From Lethocerus indicus (Eukaryota; Arthropoda; Insecta; Hemiptera; Belostomatidae), in contig JACDQD010000010.1 in the NCBI GenBank assembly GCA_019843655.1, positions 7,671,637 to 7,735,636 on the forward strand: DNA of 64,000 nt. Direction: 5' to 3'. Within the stretch, counting starts at the first letter, position 1. Each line of letters opens with the position of its first letter. The notes beneath the pieces were generated by a model, which saw only the letters and a list, made by a program, of their open reading frames with translations, had not been told where the DNA came from and searched no databases. The translations under genes and the position numbers were made by a program. Below, one piece after another: positions 12,740 to 24,671 of the stretch.

Positions 12740-15700
12740 TCCTCCTTTTAATTTGTAATATAATAAATGATAATTGTATTTTCAGGTGAGTTCAATCCTC
12801 TTGAATGAACCTTGGCCGGTCGCGGTGAGTAGTACTTCGTTTCGATTCAAAACCTTCCGTCGTACGGTTTGAATGCAAATACGGGATACGCCATTAACGT
12901 ACTGCGCATACGTAATGAACGAAGTTCCATCGATACTTGAGATGAGCCACTGAGAATAAACCTTCGATTGCTCTCAAATCAGTTTCGAGGATGGCTCCAA
13001 CACTCGGGTGTTTTAACAATTATTCGTGTTCCAACTCGTGTGTGGCGTATTTTGACTTCAGTCATCATTTTTTAAACTATATGAACAGCGTGAATCTTTC
13101 CGCTATAGGGTTGAAAGGAAAAAAGGCTTAGATCGCATCTAATATCTGAAAAACGTATTTAGATGAAACTCCTTGCGCTTCTACCTTTCAGAGTCACTTT
13201 TTTAGAATCATATCAGTTCGTTTACATTATTTTTGTCGGTACTGAATGGGGCACTGATAGATTCCTGCTAGCTGATCTCCATTCATTTAACCTTAATTAT
13301 TTTTTTTTATTTTAATAGTAAGTTGGTATTATTGTGTGAACACTTTTTTGTGAATTTCTGTTGGGTTTGTAGAGTGTTGCGTTAAGTGCTCTATCCCGGC
13401 GTAGTTGGCGACAGAGCGGCTGGCTGCCCATCTGTGTCGAGGCTATTGCTACCCTCCGAATACTTTGTCTCGAACTCTTCAATAAAGGTTCTTGTTGTTT
13501 CTAACAACAACTACCCCATTTAGCCCACGGATTTGCTCTTATAAAACCTATAATTAAGAGGAAAGTTTAACCCAGCTTTATTAATTAAAGCAAATATTAC
13601 GGTCCTTTTGATATTCGGGGGATGGCCCGCCAACGGTTGGAATGTCATCGCACGTGGGATTTTTTTTGTTTGGTTTGTTTGTCATATTATGTTGGCACCC
13701 TCTCAAAACTCGCTAGCCCTAAACAACCCCCATAGGTTAACACATTATTAAAAAGTTAAATCGATATTACTTTTAAAAAATCTTGCTTTTAGATATCCAA
13801 CGTCGTTGGCCCTTTATGAGTGCAGTACAAAAATGTGCCCTGTAATTTAGGGACCGTGACTGTTTCTTGCACTAATCATCGGTTTATTTTGACGGAGTTA
13901 ACTTGCCGAAAACCGCTATTTAAGTGTAGATCTAGTCTAAATCGCGCTTAGTAATATAGGCGAACATTAAAACAATTTCCTCTTAATCCATCCCACCCAC
14001 GAATAAATCGGCGTTAGTATTATGCAAAAGTCAGAACTAACTCTTGTTGCAAGATCGCTGTAACTGTTTCAGAAGAAAGTTTTACACTGGAACAAGAGCG
14101 GAATAAGAAACGCGACGGTGGCCACAATTAGAAAAGGAAACGCGACTACAGAGGAGATATCATTGTTGTAATTCAATTCGCCTTGTGGAAGATGATCTGA
14201 AGGCCGTTCTAACTACTGCCAGAGCGTCCGAGCATTAACTGCGTTTATAGCCAAATTATAATATAATTTATTAGTCTCTGGAATTAATTAGCAAAAAATT
14301 ACATCGGCAGAATACTCCACAAGGTCAATAGTAATCTAATAGTAAGGGTCTATGAGAAAATACGTCCAGTGGAGAAGTAAACTCGGCAATAGTGTCGTTT
14401 AAGTTGGAAAAAACTTCGGGCTGTTACTGAGGTGCCCAGACAGAGACTGTTTCTTCAACTTCCGCTTACGATATAATTTTAGGAGTTACCGACGTTACGA
14501 TTGTGCTCGACAACTCAACTAATTAAATTTAACTTAATTTATCATTTCTAAGCCTATCCAAGTCTATTATTCAACATCATATGCCGGACGTCGTTGATAA
14601 ACAAGTGTCGTGTTATCGGTCGAGGAGTGATTCAGAAGGATGATTCAGAAAAGTAGAAACTTGTTAAAAAAGAAATTATGAAGTTATTGATCGGGTTAAT
14701 CAGTTTGGCTGAATCAACGATATCCCATTGTTTACTTTATTCTATCGTATGATTTCTTTTCTGTTTTGCAGACTTGACCTTTCATTCTGACTTCAATTTA
14801 TTTTTTATCAAAATAATAATTAAATATAAAACTGGCAGAGCAAAACGAGGAAAAACTATTGTCAATTGTACTAGATGCGATAGAAGTTCCGGGATTGATT
14901 TTACAATACAGCAAACTATTAGTTTAAGGAATTTGTGAGGAAAACCACAAGGATTCCTAGTATCATCACTATCGCTTGTTTTACTTTCATATTATGAAAC
15001 TATTTTTATAATAGCATTTATATTTTCCTTATAATTTTTTTTTAATTAGCCTAGAGTGAGAATTTAAAATTCATAGCACGTTGCACGTTATAAACGAGTC
15101 CATTCTTATAATGTATTTCATGTCTGCCGTTGGCTTTGGTGGCAACCGAATTGCAGTAAATGAAAGGGGGGGAAGTCGCGTGAGAGTCCTCCCCCGCTCA
15201 CCATCTTTTTAACCTTTAATGCGGCCCTTCTATGCGTCATTTGTATTTTGCGGGGGAAAAATCCCGGCAGATCGATTCCGGATAACCCAGGGTTCTCTAA
15301 ATCCCCTTCCCGGTCCTCAACGTTATTCATCCTGTCCCCAATGCAAGTGAACGGAGGTCGACATCGGATGGCTTGAATTTAGGCAGTTTCGGTTAATTGG
15401 ACGTAATGGTCACAATTTCCACGCATTAATTTCGCGCATTATTTCCGCAAAACCTCCAGCGCATGAGGAACAGTGACGGCATTTTTTTGTGGGTATATTC
15501 CTGCAGTATACGAATTAATTGGGCTGTACTCATTAAAATGTAATGTTGTATATTTAAACCTATGCAGATTTTACAATGAATTTCGCAGATTTATGTTGAA
15601 CCCTTCGCAGAAAATGGGACGGAAAACGATTGGTTCTGCCGGGGTTTAATGTTCTAATGAGGATGACGCTGTAGTTGGCGGATATTTCAGCGTAATTTCA

Positions 15701-17760
15701 TTACCGCCCCCCCTCCACCTCCCCATCTCTTAATTGCATGCTGTCGGGCGTCCCACAGGATTTAACCCTAATTATTAACCGGTCGCCATGAAAATTGCGT
15801 TACGGTTTAGTTGCCGCCAGTATTTTCGTTACCGGGGAGGTGAGGGTTTGTGAAGCGCTTTTGAGGCCCAAGCGCGCGTCCTGTGTCGCAAATCGGCCGT
15901 GTACGGTCCTAGCCCTGTATAATCGGTTAGCTATTCCTGTGCACCGACTCGTTCCGCCGCTGGTTTCCTCCCTGTTGTTTTTCAGCGATGTCCCCGATAC
16001 GCTTCCTTACCGAAGCTTGCACAATATTGCCGCCCGTATATATACGCTGGATCAAGTTCCTATTAGAAGAAATTTGTTTTTACCAAAGAATAATTGCGTA
16101 TAAGATAGTCTCTCAGGAAGGACACTAGTGATTGTTATCGTTGTTGATTAGGTCTTTCAACACATATGCGATGTGGGAAAAGGAATTCAGAGGAACTGAA
16201 CTCAATGAACTGACAGGTCCGGACTGAAATTCGGTCTGTCACTCGCAATTTTAAATGTTTCCGAGTTTCATTTAAACAGAGAAAGTCTTGTTTCCTTTAA
16301 ACAAGGCGTATTTTTCTGATTCGTCTGTCCCCTTCCTTCAGTTATATTACGAGGTTCTGTCGCATGTCAGGATGATGCATCCTGTCGGCACTGTTGCATT
16401 GGGTTGAGACCGGTTTGAAATATCGGCGCAGGAAACTTGCAATGTATTACAGACCGATTTCCAGACTGCAAAATGTTTACGATCAATGACGAGTTTGAAT
16501 ATAAATACCAAAATATTTTCCCTGGCAGTTCCTAATATGGCCGTTCAATACATACTATCTATAACGTTATGTTATTAAATCGGATTATGGTAAAGACCAT
16601 CCAATAAGGTGCTACTTATCTATGACCTAATCTTAGAGAGTTATTCGATTGTTTGCTCTTAGGGAGGAACACGAGTGAAGGCTATTTGTAAGAATATGAG
16701 TTCAGTATGCTCGTGATAATATCAATTTAAATTTTCATGCCGCCGGGAACCTGGGCTGTTTCTGCACGAAACAGAAAAGAAAATATCCTTTCAAAAACTG
16801 TTACATCTAAATTGTATCCAAGAAAGCCTTTTAAACATCCTGTCAGTATAGAAAAGAACTCGTGTTTAGACATTTAAAATATCTCGAATTCCTGTGTTAT
16901 ATCCGGAACGGTATCTCGTTTTCCTTTTTTTTTCAAACAGTTGGCCCAAGGTATTTATATTGGACAGGAGTGCTGTTATGCTAGTCTGCAGCTAGAAGCC
17001 GCCTGCGCTCTAATGGGATGCTCCTTAAAATAAACTAATTATATAATCTAAGGGCGAAAGTCAGTGACCTGCATGCACGTTTTTGTCCATTTAAAAGGGA
17101 AAATATTTTGCTGAGTTTATTTATTTTTAAATTTGATTTCGTTAATAATAGATAGGCGATTTATGCAAAAACAAAAAATTGTTCCTTTTGGTTTTCATAA
17201 TTTTTATTTATTTAACCGGCGGCCCAAATTATACTATTTTTCTATGTAATTGATTCTAAGGACGAGTTTCCGAGATTAAATTATAATGGCTTCTGAAGTA
17301 TCTAGCTTATAATAGAATGTTAAGACAAACGAGCGAAGGTTTTCGCAACAGGAATTCGAATTATTGCTATCTTCCGGTAATATCTCGTAATATTGTGTAT
17401 ATTGTTCCGAATTTATGGTGTACTTAATTGGATTGGCTACTGCGTGAAGTTCTCGCTAGTGCGAGTCGGGCTGTTGAAACATCCTTTTAGCACTGTAACT
17501 GTTGCTGAGTATTTCACGGTAGTTGCAGCGCCGGCTGGACACTTCACCGGCGGTCGACTTGCATTAGTACCCCGCTGGAATGTTACTATCGCCAGCCGGA
17601 AGTAGCACCAGCAGTGTCTGGCGTTGTCGGACATGTTCTATAAAAGAAATGAAACGCGCTTCGATCGATAAGACAACTTCGTTGAACGACGCGTACTGTA
17701 AATGTGCAGTGACAGGCGCCTCGGTGATGACGTGAAGCCCAAACTGGTCTAACATAGGAC
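11366..17760. other. No gene recognised; contains a TA microsatellite
   Basis: This is the longest featureless part of the left half. Apart from a TA tract near 12.7 kb it shows no repeat pair or coding region that I can support. The frame at 15795-16103 has no recognised domain. Confidence 0.4.
12692..12734. repeat. (TA)n microsatellite
   Basis: An uninterrupted TA dinucleotide run of about 21 units, next to an AAATATAAATATAAAT lead-in. It is a simple repeat with no other signal. Confidence 0.95.
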
Positions 17761-17833
17761 AAAGTAAGCGATAGCGAATCGCGTGGCGTTTTCTGGAATT
17801 ATAATTTAATTCTATCACGCCTAAGGCGTTGGA
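17761..17833. repeat. Diverged direct repeat, copy 1 (pairs with 18244-18331)
   Basis: Blocks AAAGTAAG, AGCGAATCGCGTG, AATTATAATTTAATTCT and CACGCCTAAGGCGTTGGA recur in order at 18244-18331 with point changes and a 16-18 base insertion in the second copy. Together with the 18.0/18.2-kb pair, this marks 17.7-18.35 kb as a locally duplicated repetitive block. Confidence 0.65.
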
Positions 17834-17996
17834 TACCCTCTACGTAATGGTTTGTTGTAAACTATTCGATTAATCTCAATCGGATAAACGAGAATAATTT
17901 TTAGTGACAGCAAATGGTCCTACATAGACGTCGTATTGTTTATTTCTAAGATATCTACCTGAAGGTTAATCGGAAGTAATAGAAGTCATGTATCAC

Positions 17997-18029
17997 TAAT
18001 TTACTGGCGGAATGATACTGACAGTAGCG
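17997..18029. repeat. Diverged direct repeat, copy 1 (pairs with 18197-18229)
   Basis: A TTACTGGCGG block followed by ATACTGACAGTAGC here is matched by TTACCGGCGG and CTACTGACAGTAGC at 18197-18229. CTACTGACAGTAG itself is a short imperfect palindrome. This block belongs to the same duplicated region as the 17.76/18.24-kb pair. Confidence 0.6.
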
Positions 18030-18196
18030 AAGCGCAAACTAGCTTAGCTACTCCATTCTCGTTTTCTTGGCCTATTCTCAGTTCTCGATAGAAAATCAAA
18101 CCCATTCAATTCGATTGTAGAGAGGACTTACTACTTGGAATGCTCATAAAACATACCAGCGGCATGCCTACTGGCCTACTGCCTGGGCGGCTTACC

Positions 18197-18229
18197 TTAA
18201 TTACCGGCGGCATGCTACTGACAGTAGCC
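18197..18229. repeat. Diverged direct repeat, copy 2 (pairs with 17997-18029)
   Basis: Second copy of the GGCGG and ACTGACAGTAGC block, directly upstream of the second copy of the other repeat at 18244. The order of blocks suggests a composite unit duplicated as a whole and then rearranged. Confidence 0.6.
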
Positions 18230-18243
18230 TCTGCATAGGCTCG

Positions 18244-18331
18244 AAATAAGGTACAGCGAATCTCGTGATGTCTTTTTCTTAAATTATAACTTAATTCTCT
18301 CGCCGTCCCATTTCACGCCTAATGCGTTGGA
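18244..18331. repeat. Diverged direct repeat, copy 2 (pairs with 17761-17833)
   Basis: Shows AAATAAGG, AGCGAATCTCGTG, AAATTATAACTTAATTCTC and CACGCCTAATGCGTTGGA in the order seen at 17761-17833. An internal insertion (GCCGTCCCATTT region) separates the last two blocks. Confidence 0.65.
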
Positions 18332-18423
18332 CTGCGCCTAAGTGCTAAGTGCGTAGGGCTTATTTTTAGGCTTTGTTTAGACGGCGTCCGGGTCGAGTGG
18401 TGAACACTAAGCGCTGAAGGAGT

Positions 18424-18447
18424 AGGAGGAGGAGGAGGAGGAGGAGG
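18424..18447. repeat. (AGG)8 microsatellite
   Basis: Eight perfect AGG units inside a GC-rich patch (18.42-18.62 kb). The frames it opens on both strands are probably a side effect of the repeat. Confidence 0.95.
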
Positions 18448-19053
18448 TGTACTCCCCCGCGAGATGCCCGCCTTTGTCATTTAGCTGCTGGGAGGGGGTG
18501 GATACCGTGCGTGCCCTATCACAATGCTTCCCCTTCCCGGAGGGGGTCGCTACGGGCGCTATGGACACGGCCGTCATCAAAGCGGTAGTTAAAAGTAGGC
18601 CTCTTCCCGTCCCCAATCTCGCGATGTCAACCTCCTACGGCAAACAATACATACACACAACGAGGCCAGTGTAAGGGACATAGTAATTGGAGCTCAATTC
18701 AGACAAGAAAAGAAATAATGCCCTCATTAAGTAACCTTTTTTTTACTAATTACGCTTTTGCAAACGTCTGTAAAGTGTCTGTAAAGGTCTGCATATATAT
18801 TTTTCGTTTTTTAATCGTACAATCAACCTTTATGTTTAGAGGTGCTGATTTTGTACTATGTACATGTCTTTTTACTGATACTGTAAATCTCCAGAAGGCT
18901 TATTCAATTGTCGCAGTAATATTGCTGAACATTTTCTGGCCTGTCAGCATTTCGCGGCACTGCTACTCTCTCATTTCTACAATGTTTAATAACAGCGTAG
19001 CGAGAGCTCTGTCGGTATTATTCTTTTTGACACGCACAAGTGGCTAATTCAAT

Positions 19054-19544
19054 GAGGGCTGACAGCCCTCGTGGGCCCGCCAACAACAACTGCACAAACT
19101 CGCAATAGCTACACCCGTACACCGGAACAATTACACCTCAACAATGCTACACGAGTACCAGGGTATTTACAGTACACACCTCATGGGTAACCATGAGAAG
19201 GGGCCGGTCGTGCCCACAAATGTGTTTTGGTCTTAGGGCACCAAAAATCAAAATTAACGGGCGGCCATAGGCCCGAGCCTAGAATACGTCAGCAAAATCA
19301 AATGAAATTGTCATGAAATTGATTGTGCGATGTCCTAATATTATACCAGTTATTTTAAATTGCTTTATTGCATTCTACAGTGTTCTAGAGTGTTTCTACT
19401 GTGGCAAATGTAAAAACTGCGAGCCTGACGATATCATTCAGTAAAGAAAACGGGACGAAATGGTTTTGGATCAGCAAATTTGATGGTCCGGCTGGCATCT
19501 GTACAGCGTTAAATTAACTCTAGGGGCCCACCCCGAAGGGGTGG
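19054..19544. other. Cluster of short perfect hairpins
   Basis: Four 7-bp perfect stems with small loops lie within 490 bases: 19054-19070 (GAGGGCT, loop GAC), 19180-19197 (CTCATGG, loop GTAA), 19225-19246 (TTTTGGT, 8-base loop) and 19528-19544 (CCACCCC, loop GAA). A weaker CGGGC/GCCCG stem lies near 19258. The stretch between 19.07 and 19.17 kb is rich in C and A. Such spacing suggests a structured RNA or the noncoding end of a transposable element. No family is recognised. Confidence 0.45.
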
Positions 19545-20770
19545 TTGAATCCGCGGCCGTATACCCGCTCCCCTTTGTTCATTTCACAGTTGACGTTTCC
19601 CTTATTCCCGTCAGCTTTTTATTGTGTGTCCGATTCGAACCTGCACCGCTCTGACCTTTTCTGCTCCTCCGAAAGCCCTCAGTTACCGCCCTGTTTTAAC
19701 CCTTGTCGACCCCGTATTACTTTCTCAAGCGCGAACTTTGCGGCGAGAAAGCTTCGAATTTCTCACGGGTTAAAAGCGGCGTTGTTCGGCGATTGTTTCC
19801 GGCCTCCTGAAACGACCCATCGGAGTACGGATTAATTTTTTTATTATTCACTCTACTCTATTTGGCGTGGTTTAACCTTTGGACTATGGCTGCTCTTAGA
19901 ATTCTTCCTTCTCAGCGTATATATAGCCATTGTATATTCCTAGCGGGGCGCCACCTTCTGGACCGATACCTTTCTCGGGGACTCGGATCGCTCTATAAGG
20001 TTTTCAGCGCACAATTCGCATGAAGGGTTTTATCCCTTGCTGACCACTATCACCGGTCAAGTGGATTTAGGTTTTTCCTATGCGAGGTTTCTCCCGCCGT
20101 CAGTAGACAAACCGAACGGCTCCACGTGGCGGTATAAGGGAATCACCGTGCAACGGACGGAATTACCATTAAGCCCACCGTCTCATTTATTCGCGCATAT
20201 CAATCACGTACAACTTATGACCAACTATTATAGGAATAAAAGTACAAAAAAGGAATTGTAGCTAAAGGATATTTTACGGAACGCCGGAGTCGGGAGAAAG
20301 GGGCGATTGGAAACGTGTATTCGTTTGTGAGCCTGGATCACGCACTCGGCAAGTTTCGCCAGAGAGCTTCGGCCATTGTTGGGGCCGTCCGCATTCCGAA
20401 AAGTTTCTCTGCCGCGTCGCCTTCGTGTAGCCCCAATTAAGTTACAGCGACGTTGTTATTTCGCAAGTGTTTTCGCGGCCCATGTTTTCGTGTGGGAGCT
20501 CTGTCCAACTCCGCTCCATTGTTAGACAGCGCTGGTATTGCCGAAGATCTGTTTTCGCCCTCCGATACCTTTTTTTAGGGGGGGTTAATTTGCAATTTGG
20601 GCTTCCAGTCGTCGGTGTACGACTGTTACTGGACAATTAACAGTAGCAGTGCAGTAGAATCAATATATGAATACAAATAATAATGTATTAGGGCAAGCAG
20701 AGCTACACCTTTCAATATTTCGGCACTTTGAAAGTAATAGGATTTATCCCGTGTACCCCTTCAAGCTTAA
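19545..20770. other. No gene recognised; moderately GC-rich
   Basis: Plus-strand frames at 19545-19835 and 20037-20261 and a minus-strand frame at 20442-20636 have no recognised domain or splice context. Confidence 0.4.
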
Positions 20771-20960
20771 GAATACCATAGCATTAACGAACTATCCTTT
20801 TTTAATATACTTGTTTTGTGGTCTGCGAAGGGTTAGAATACCGTAAATTTCGTGTGTTTCTGTCTCCTCTCGCTGGTTTGGTCTTTTTCCGAAACCGGTC
20901 TAGCAAAAGACCAAACCAGCGAGAGGAGACAGAAACACGAAATCTACGGAACTATCCTTT
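20771..20960. repeat. Long snap-back hairpin inside a tandem duplication
   Basis: A perfect 34-bp inverted repeat (20854-20887 with 20905-20938) encloses a 17-base loop. Outside a 2-base bulge (GT at 20852-20853) pairing continues for 11 more positions with one mismatch, giving arms 20841-20887 and 20905-20949. The hairpin is flanked by a direct duplication: GAATACC plus GAACTATCCTTT occur together at 20771-20800, and the same two words occur again at about 20836 and 20949-20960, this time with the hairpin between them. A transcript would form an almost complete 45-bp duplex. Confidence 0.9.
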
Positions 20961-23900
20961 ACTGATAATCCAAAAGATTTATTGAATATTACATTTTAAT
21001 TATATTCGAATGAATTATACGGTTTCTTAAGCCTTAGAAGTTTGACCTATTGCATTTATAGTGAAAACGTATTTTCTCCTAGGAACGGAAACCAGTGAAA
21101 TACTCAACTCAAACAAAATTAAAGAGAATACCCAAAACTACACCACATATTATGACATACTTAGAGGTCACATCGCTGTCTGTCACAGATTGTCACTTCC
21201 GCCCCTTTATCGTCGTACCTTTTTTGTAATTCTCTGTAGAACGCTGTTTAAATACAAAAATGTTTCTTTGTTACGTAATAGACGGTCCAAAAAAAAAGGT
21301 TCGTTGGGCCTTTTATGGCAGCCCTTTTTTACTTCAGGTATGCATTTAACCGCGGATAACAACCAGTGCACTGGATGACTAGGTTTTTTTTTAAATCAAT
21401 TTTACCCATTGTCGCTCACAATTGTGTCCGGAAACAATGGGCATTTTCCTTGAAACGAGTGCAACTCTGAATGGGATAGCTTCCGGTCAGTGAAGGGCAC
21501 GTCCTGTCCCGATGATTGGTCCAAGTCCTTATTTATGAAAATTAAACAACACGTTTTTGAAACATCCAGGAAAGAAGACTTCGTGAGAAATTGGTCCTGT
21601 AGGAAAACTGCTGTGAACGAAACGCCAATTGCTTTCAAGAAAGTGGGTCCGCAAAATTAGTAAAAGCGAACTTTATAGGTATTTATTAATTACCCATAAC
21701 TCGAATTCTTAGTTTACGTAGTTTACAACGAACTCTTCTCGTGATCAATCCAAATTTGTAATTATTATTGAAAACCTTGCCTCTACTGTAGAGATCGACA
21801 GTTTAAATAGTTCAATAGTTCAACAAATTATTGCTTAAATCGCTATCCTTTTTTGAACTCTCATAATGCTTTATCCTAAAAAAATTGTGTATTTGTATTA
21901 ATTCGCCCTAATACAGAATAAACTGCTTTCGGTTCTTGGTTTTCCCCTAGGAGCGGTCAGCGTGGGAGCCGATCCCCCACTGCCGCAGCAATAAATTAGG
22001 CCCCTGTCGGTTGATAACTCGCCGAAAGGAAATTGCAAGTTTGAATGAAGGCACGGGAAGGGAGAGAACGTGATTGCCCGAGGGGAATAATAAAGATTTA
22101 TGATGGGATAAGGCCGACCCTGTTGGAGTTGTCTGTACAGGGGCTCCTGTAGCACCGATGGGACAGTCAAGTAGGCGTCATGACTCAGTCGGCCGGTAGA
22201 TTACAATGAAAACAGATTACGAGTTTTTGCGGTAGCGAATTTTTAAGATAGTGAGATGTGGAAAGCGAGAGCGGAGTTTCGAGTGAGCAGAACGCTTGAG
22301 AGGCCGTTGACTGAGATTCAAGTCTTCTCAAATACTGAACAGTTGATTGAGCTGTGCTGAATGCTTCGATATTGCTTTATTACGGAGGAGCAATAAGTGG
22401 AACAAGCTTTCTGTGAAACATCAACAGGTGAAGTGACGTAAACAAATTTCACGTAAAAATATTATAGAAGAAATATTTGGAATATTTCTTTTTGTTTACG
22501 TTACTAACCCTTTAAAATATACGGGATTATTAACGGAATACTACCGACTACGTTATGAAACCGGAACTCCAAGAACGGTTTATTGGCAAGTAAAGTGTGG
22601 AGTGGACGCAATCTTACAAGTTATGATTAAACGATTAGGTCTGAAAGGCAATAAAATTACACGGCCGGTACACGCGCTCTGTACCAATAATGGATGATAT
22701 AAATTACGTCAATTATCAATTCGTTTGCCTACGGATTTTGTTAGCGCGCGTTCCATGTATTCGATCGGTGGTTTTAACAAGGGAGCAGTTGGTTAACGAC
22801 GGTATTCTCGACGTGTTAGTGGACTCGCCTAGATATAAAAACACTCCACGCCCGTGCCTCTTTTGGGGGCGGCTGTGGTTTTCAGGCCCCTCGACATCCG
22901 GTCGAGGACTTTTAACCAAAAACAATGGGACTTCTATTGAAGGGAGTTCCCTTTTAGCCGGCAGGCACTCCCGCTGTCCCGTTGCTCCCTTTCTCTCCCT
23001 TTCTCTCTCTCTCAACGGGGGATCGCCATTGAATTTAGCCATCTCTGACTGCCGCCATGAAATCTCCCATTATTTCGACGGTCGCGCTCTGCCAATGAGA
23101 ACCCCAGTCGACACTCACAGATTTCTGTCTTATTTTATTTTCCCCCTTCCCGCCGACTAGTGGAGCAGTCCTCTATTATTATTATCGGTTAACCTAACAG
23201 ATAAATATATTATAAACAAGACAGTACCGCCTAGGAACAACAATTAACTGACAGACTGACGAAGTGAAAAGTTTTAAAAGGTTGCAGGATATAACCTTCC
23301 TTCGAAGAAAATATGGTTCTAGTGTTTCAAATGGTCAAAATTGCATATTTGAATTGTGTACTAGCCGATTCGCAATGTTTTGCATTATTTAACTCCCGAC
23401 CAGTATGTTCTGTGCGGTCTGCAGAATCGCTATTTATTATAAAACCAGAGTCCCGGTCGTGTGTTGTACGACTCAGTGCCGTTCCACCGCCGTGGAATTG
23501 CGTTACGCAACAATGATGTTCGGGCGTGTAATAAACCTGAATGAAACGTGAAAAGTCCGTTGTGTAACGCTCGCGTGAGCTAGATTAATTAACTTCGTTT
23601 TATTTCAAAGCTCGGCGCTGCTCCCACCTGTCTGGTTGGCGGCGCGCCATTGTACTACGCGTAATTCATGAATTATCTTCGGCCCGATTTGTCTGTTTCT
23701 GAGAGTGCAGACAAGGTCTGTTTCTATTGCCTTTAAAGAACGAAATAGGGGCAATAGCGCTGCGGTGAAACAACCAATTTCTGTTATCACTAAAAACTAA
23801 TCCGTTTGAGTAGGAAATGCCTCCCCACTGTAGTAGGCTTTGGTTTATTGATGTATTGATGATTCGTGGAATTGAATATTAATTGTGAAACCTCAGAAAT

Positions 23901-24428
23901 GGACTGTTCATTTCCGCCGATACGTCAAGAAATTGTACTATCTTGGTCAGACAAGTATAATTAGTCGTTTCTACTTGTCTCAATGAGGATAGTGCAGAGG
24001 AAAACGAAAATCATAATTGGAAAAAAATTCTGGTCACGGTTATCAATGTCCGTTGAAAGAAATGCGTGTAGCAATTAACTCCAGCAGTTTCTCATAACAT
24101 TAATTCACATTTCGCATAGGCGTAAGTAACCTATTGTGAACATTTAGTTGTTCGACAAGAAATGTCTCTATCCTGGCCGAAACAATCACTGTCTCTACTC
24201 GAAAATTAATATTAATTTACTTGGACAATGTCAAAAATCAAGTCCGTGTATATAAAAAATGTGATTAGTTTCTAGATTGAATTGGAATCCACTCACGCCA
24301 GTTCCATCGCGCTAGTTTTCACATTGCGCTTTATATTTAATTGAGATCCTCTCATCTCAAATATGAGATACTTTCAAAAAGATTTTTGTGGTAAATAATA
24401 CTAACAGGTTTTTGATTATTGTTGACAG
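20961..24428. other. No gene recognised; probably part of the upstream USP intron near its right end
   Basis: Frames at 22690-23160 (+) and 22716-23042 (-) cover the same bases and include a CTCT-rich tract (22.98-23.01 kb), so neither is credible. The right end carries the branch-point consensus TACTAAC at 24399-24405 and an AG at 24427-24428, which are the intron end for the first visible USP exon. No exon carrying the USP Cys box was found. Confidence 0.45.
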
Positions 24429-24671
24429 AACAGCTTCGGTCGCCCCGACGACGTTGTTGCGGCGGAGACGCTGGCGAACCACGTCCGACAACACGACAGC
24501 TTCGTCCTGGCAGTGTTCCAGGCCCAGTTCAGGTCCTCGTTGACCTGTCCCAGGTGTCAGAGGCAGAGCAACACCTTCGACCCCTTCCTCTGCGTCTCGG
24601 TGCCCGTCCCCCAGGACCAACTGACGCCCATATACGTCACCCTCGTCTACACCTCCCAGCAGCCAAGGCAG
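24429..24671 (+). CDS. USP exon a (81 codons): first zinc-ribbon pair
   Basis: The acceptor AG at 24427-24428 follows a perfect TACTAAC branch site, and the donor is CAG|GTTAGT. An in-frame TGA at 24423 shows the frame does not extend leftward. The exon encodes FQAQFRSSLTC and QSNTFDPFLC, which are close to the vertebrate USP31/43 sequence around CPxC. Unlike later exons it is GC- and CpG-rich. Confidence 0.93.

Noticed and set aside
18718..19047. 109-codon hydrophobic plus-strand frame
   Set aside because: No family match, no splice or promoter context, and it lies in a repeat-rich stretch. Too little support to annotate.
22690..23160. 156-codon plus-strand frame
   Set aside because: A 108-codon frame covers the same DNA on the other strand. 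The sequence includes a CTCT tract, has no domain, and shows no splice or start support.
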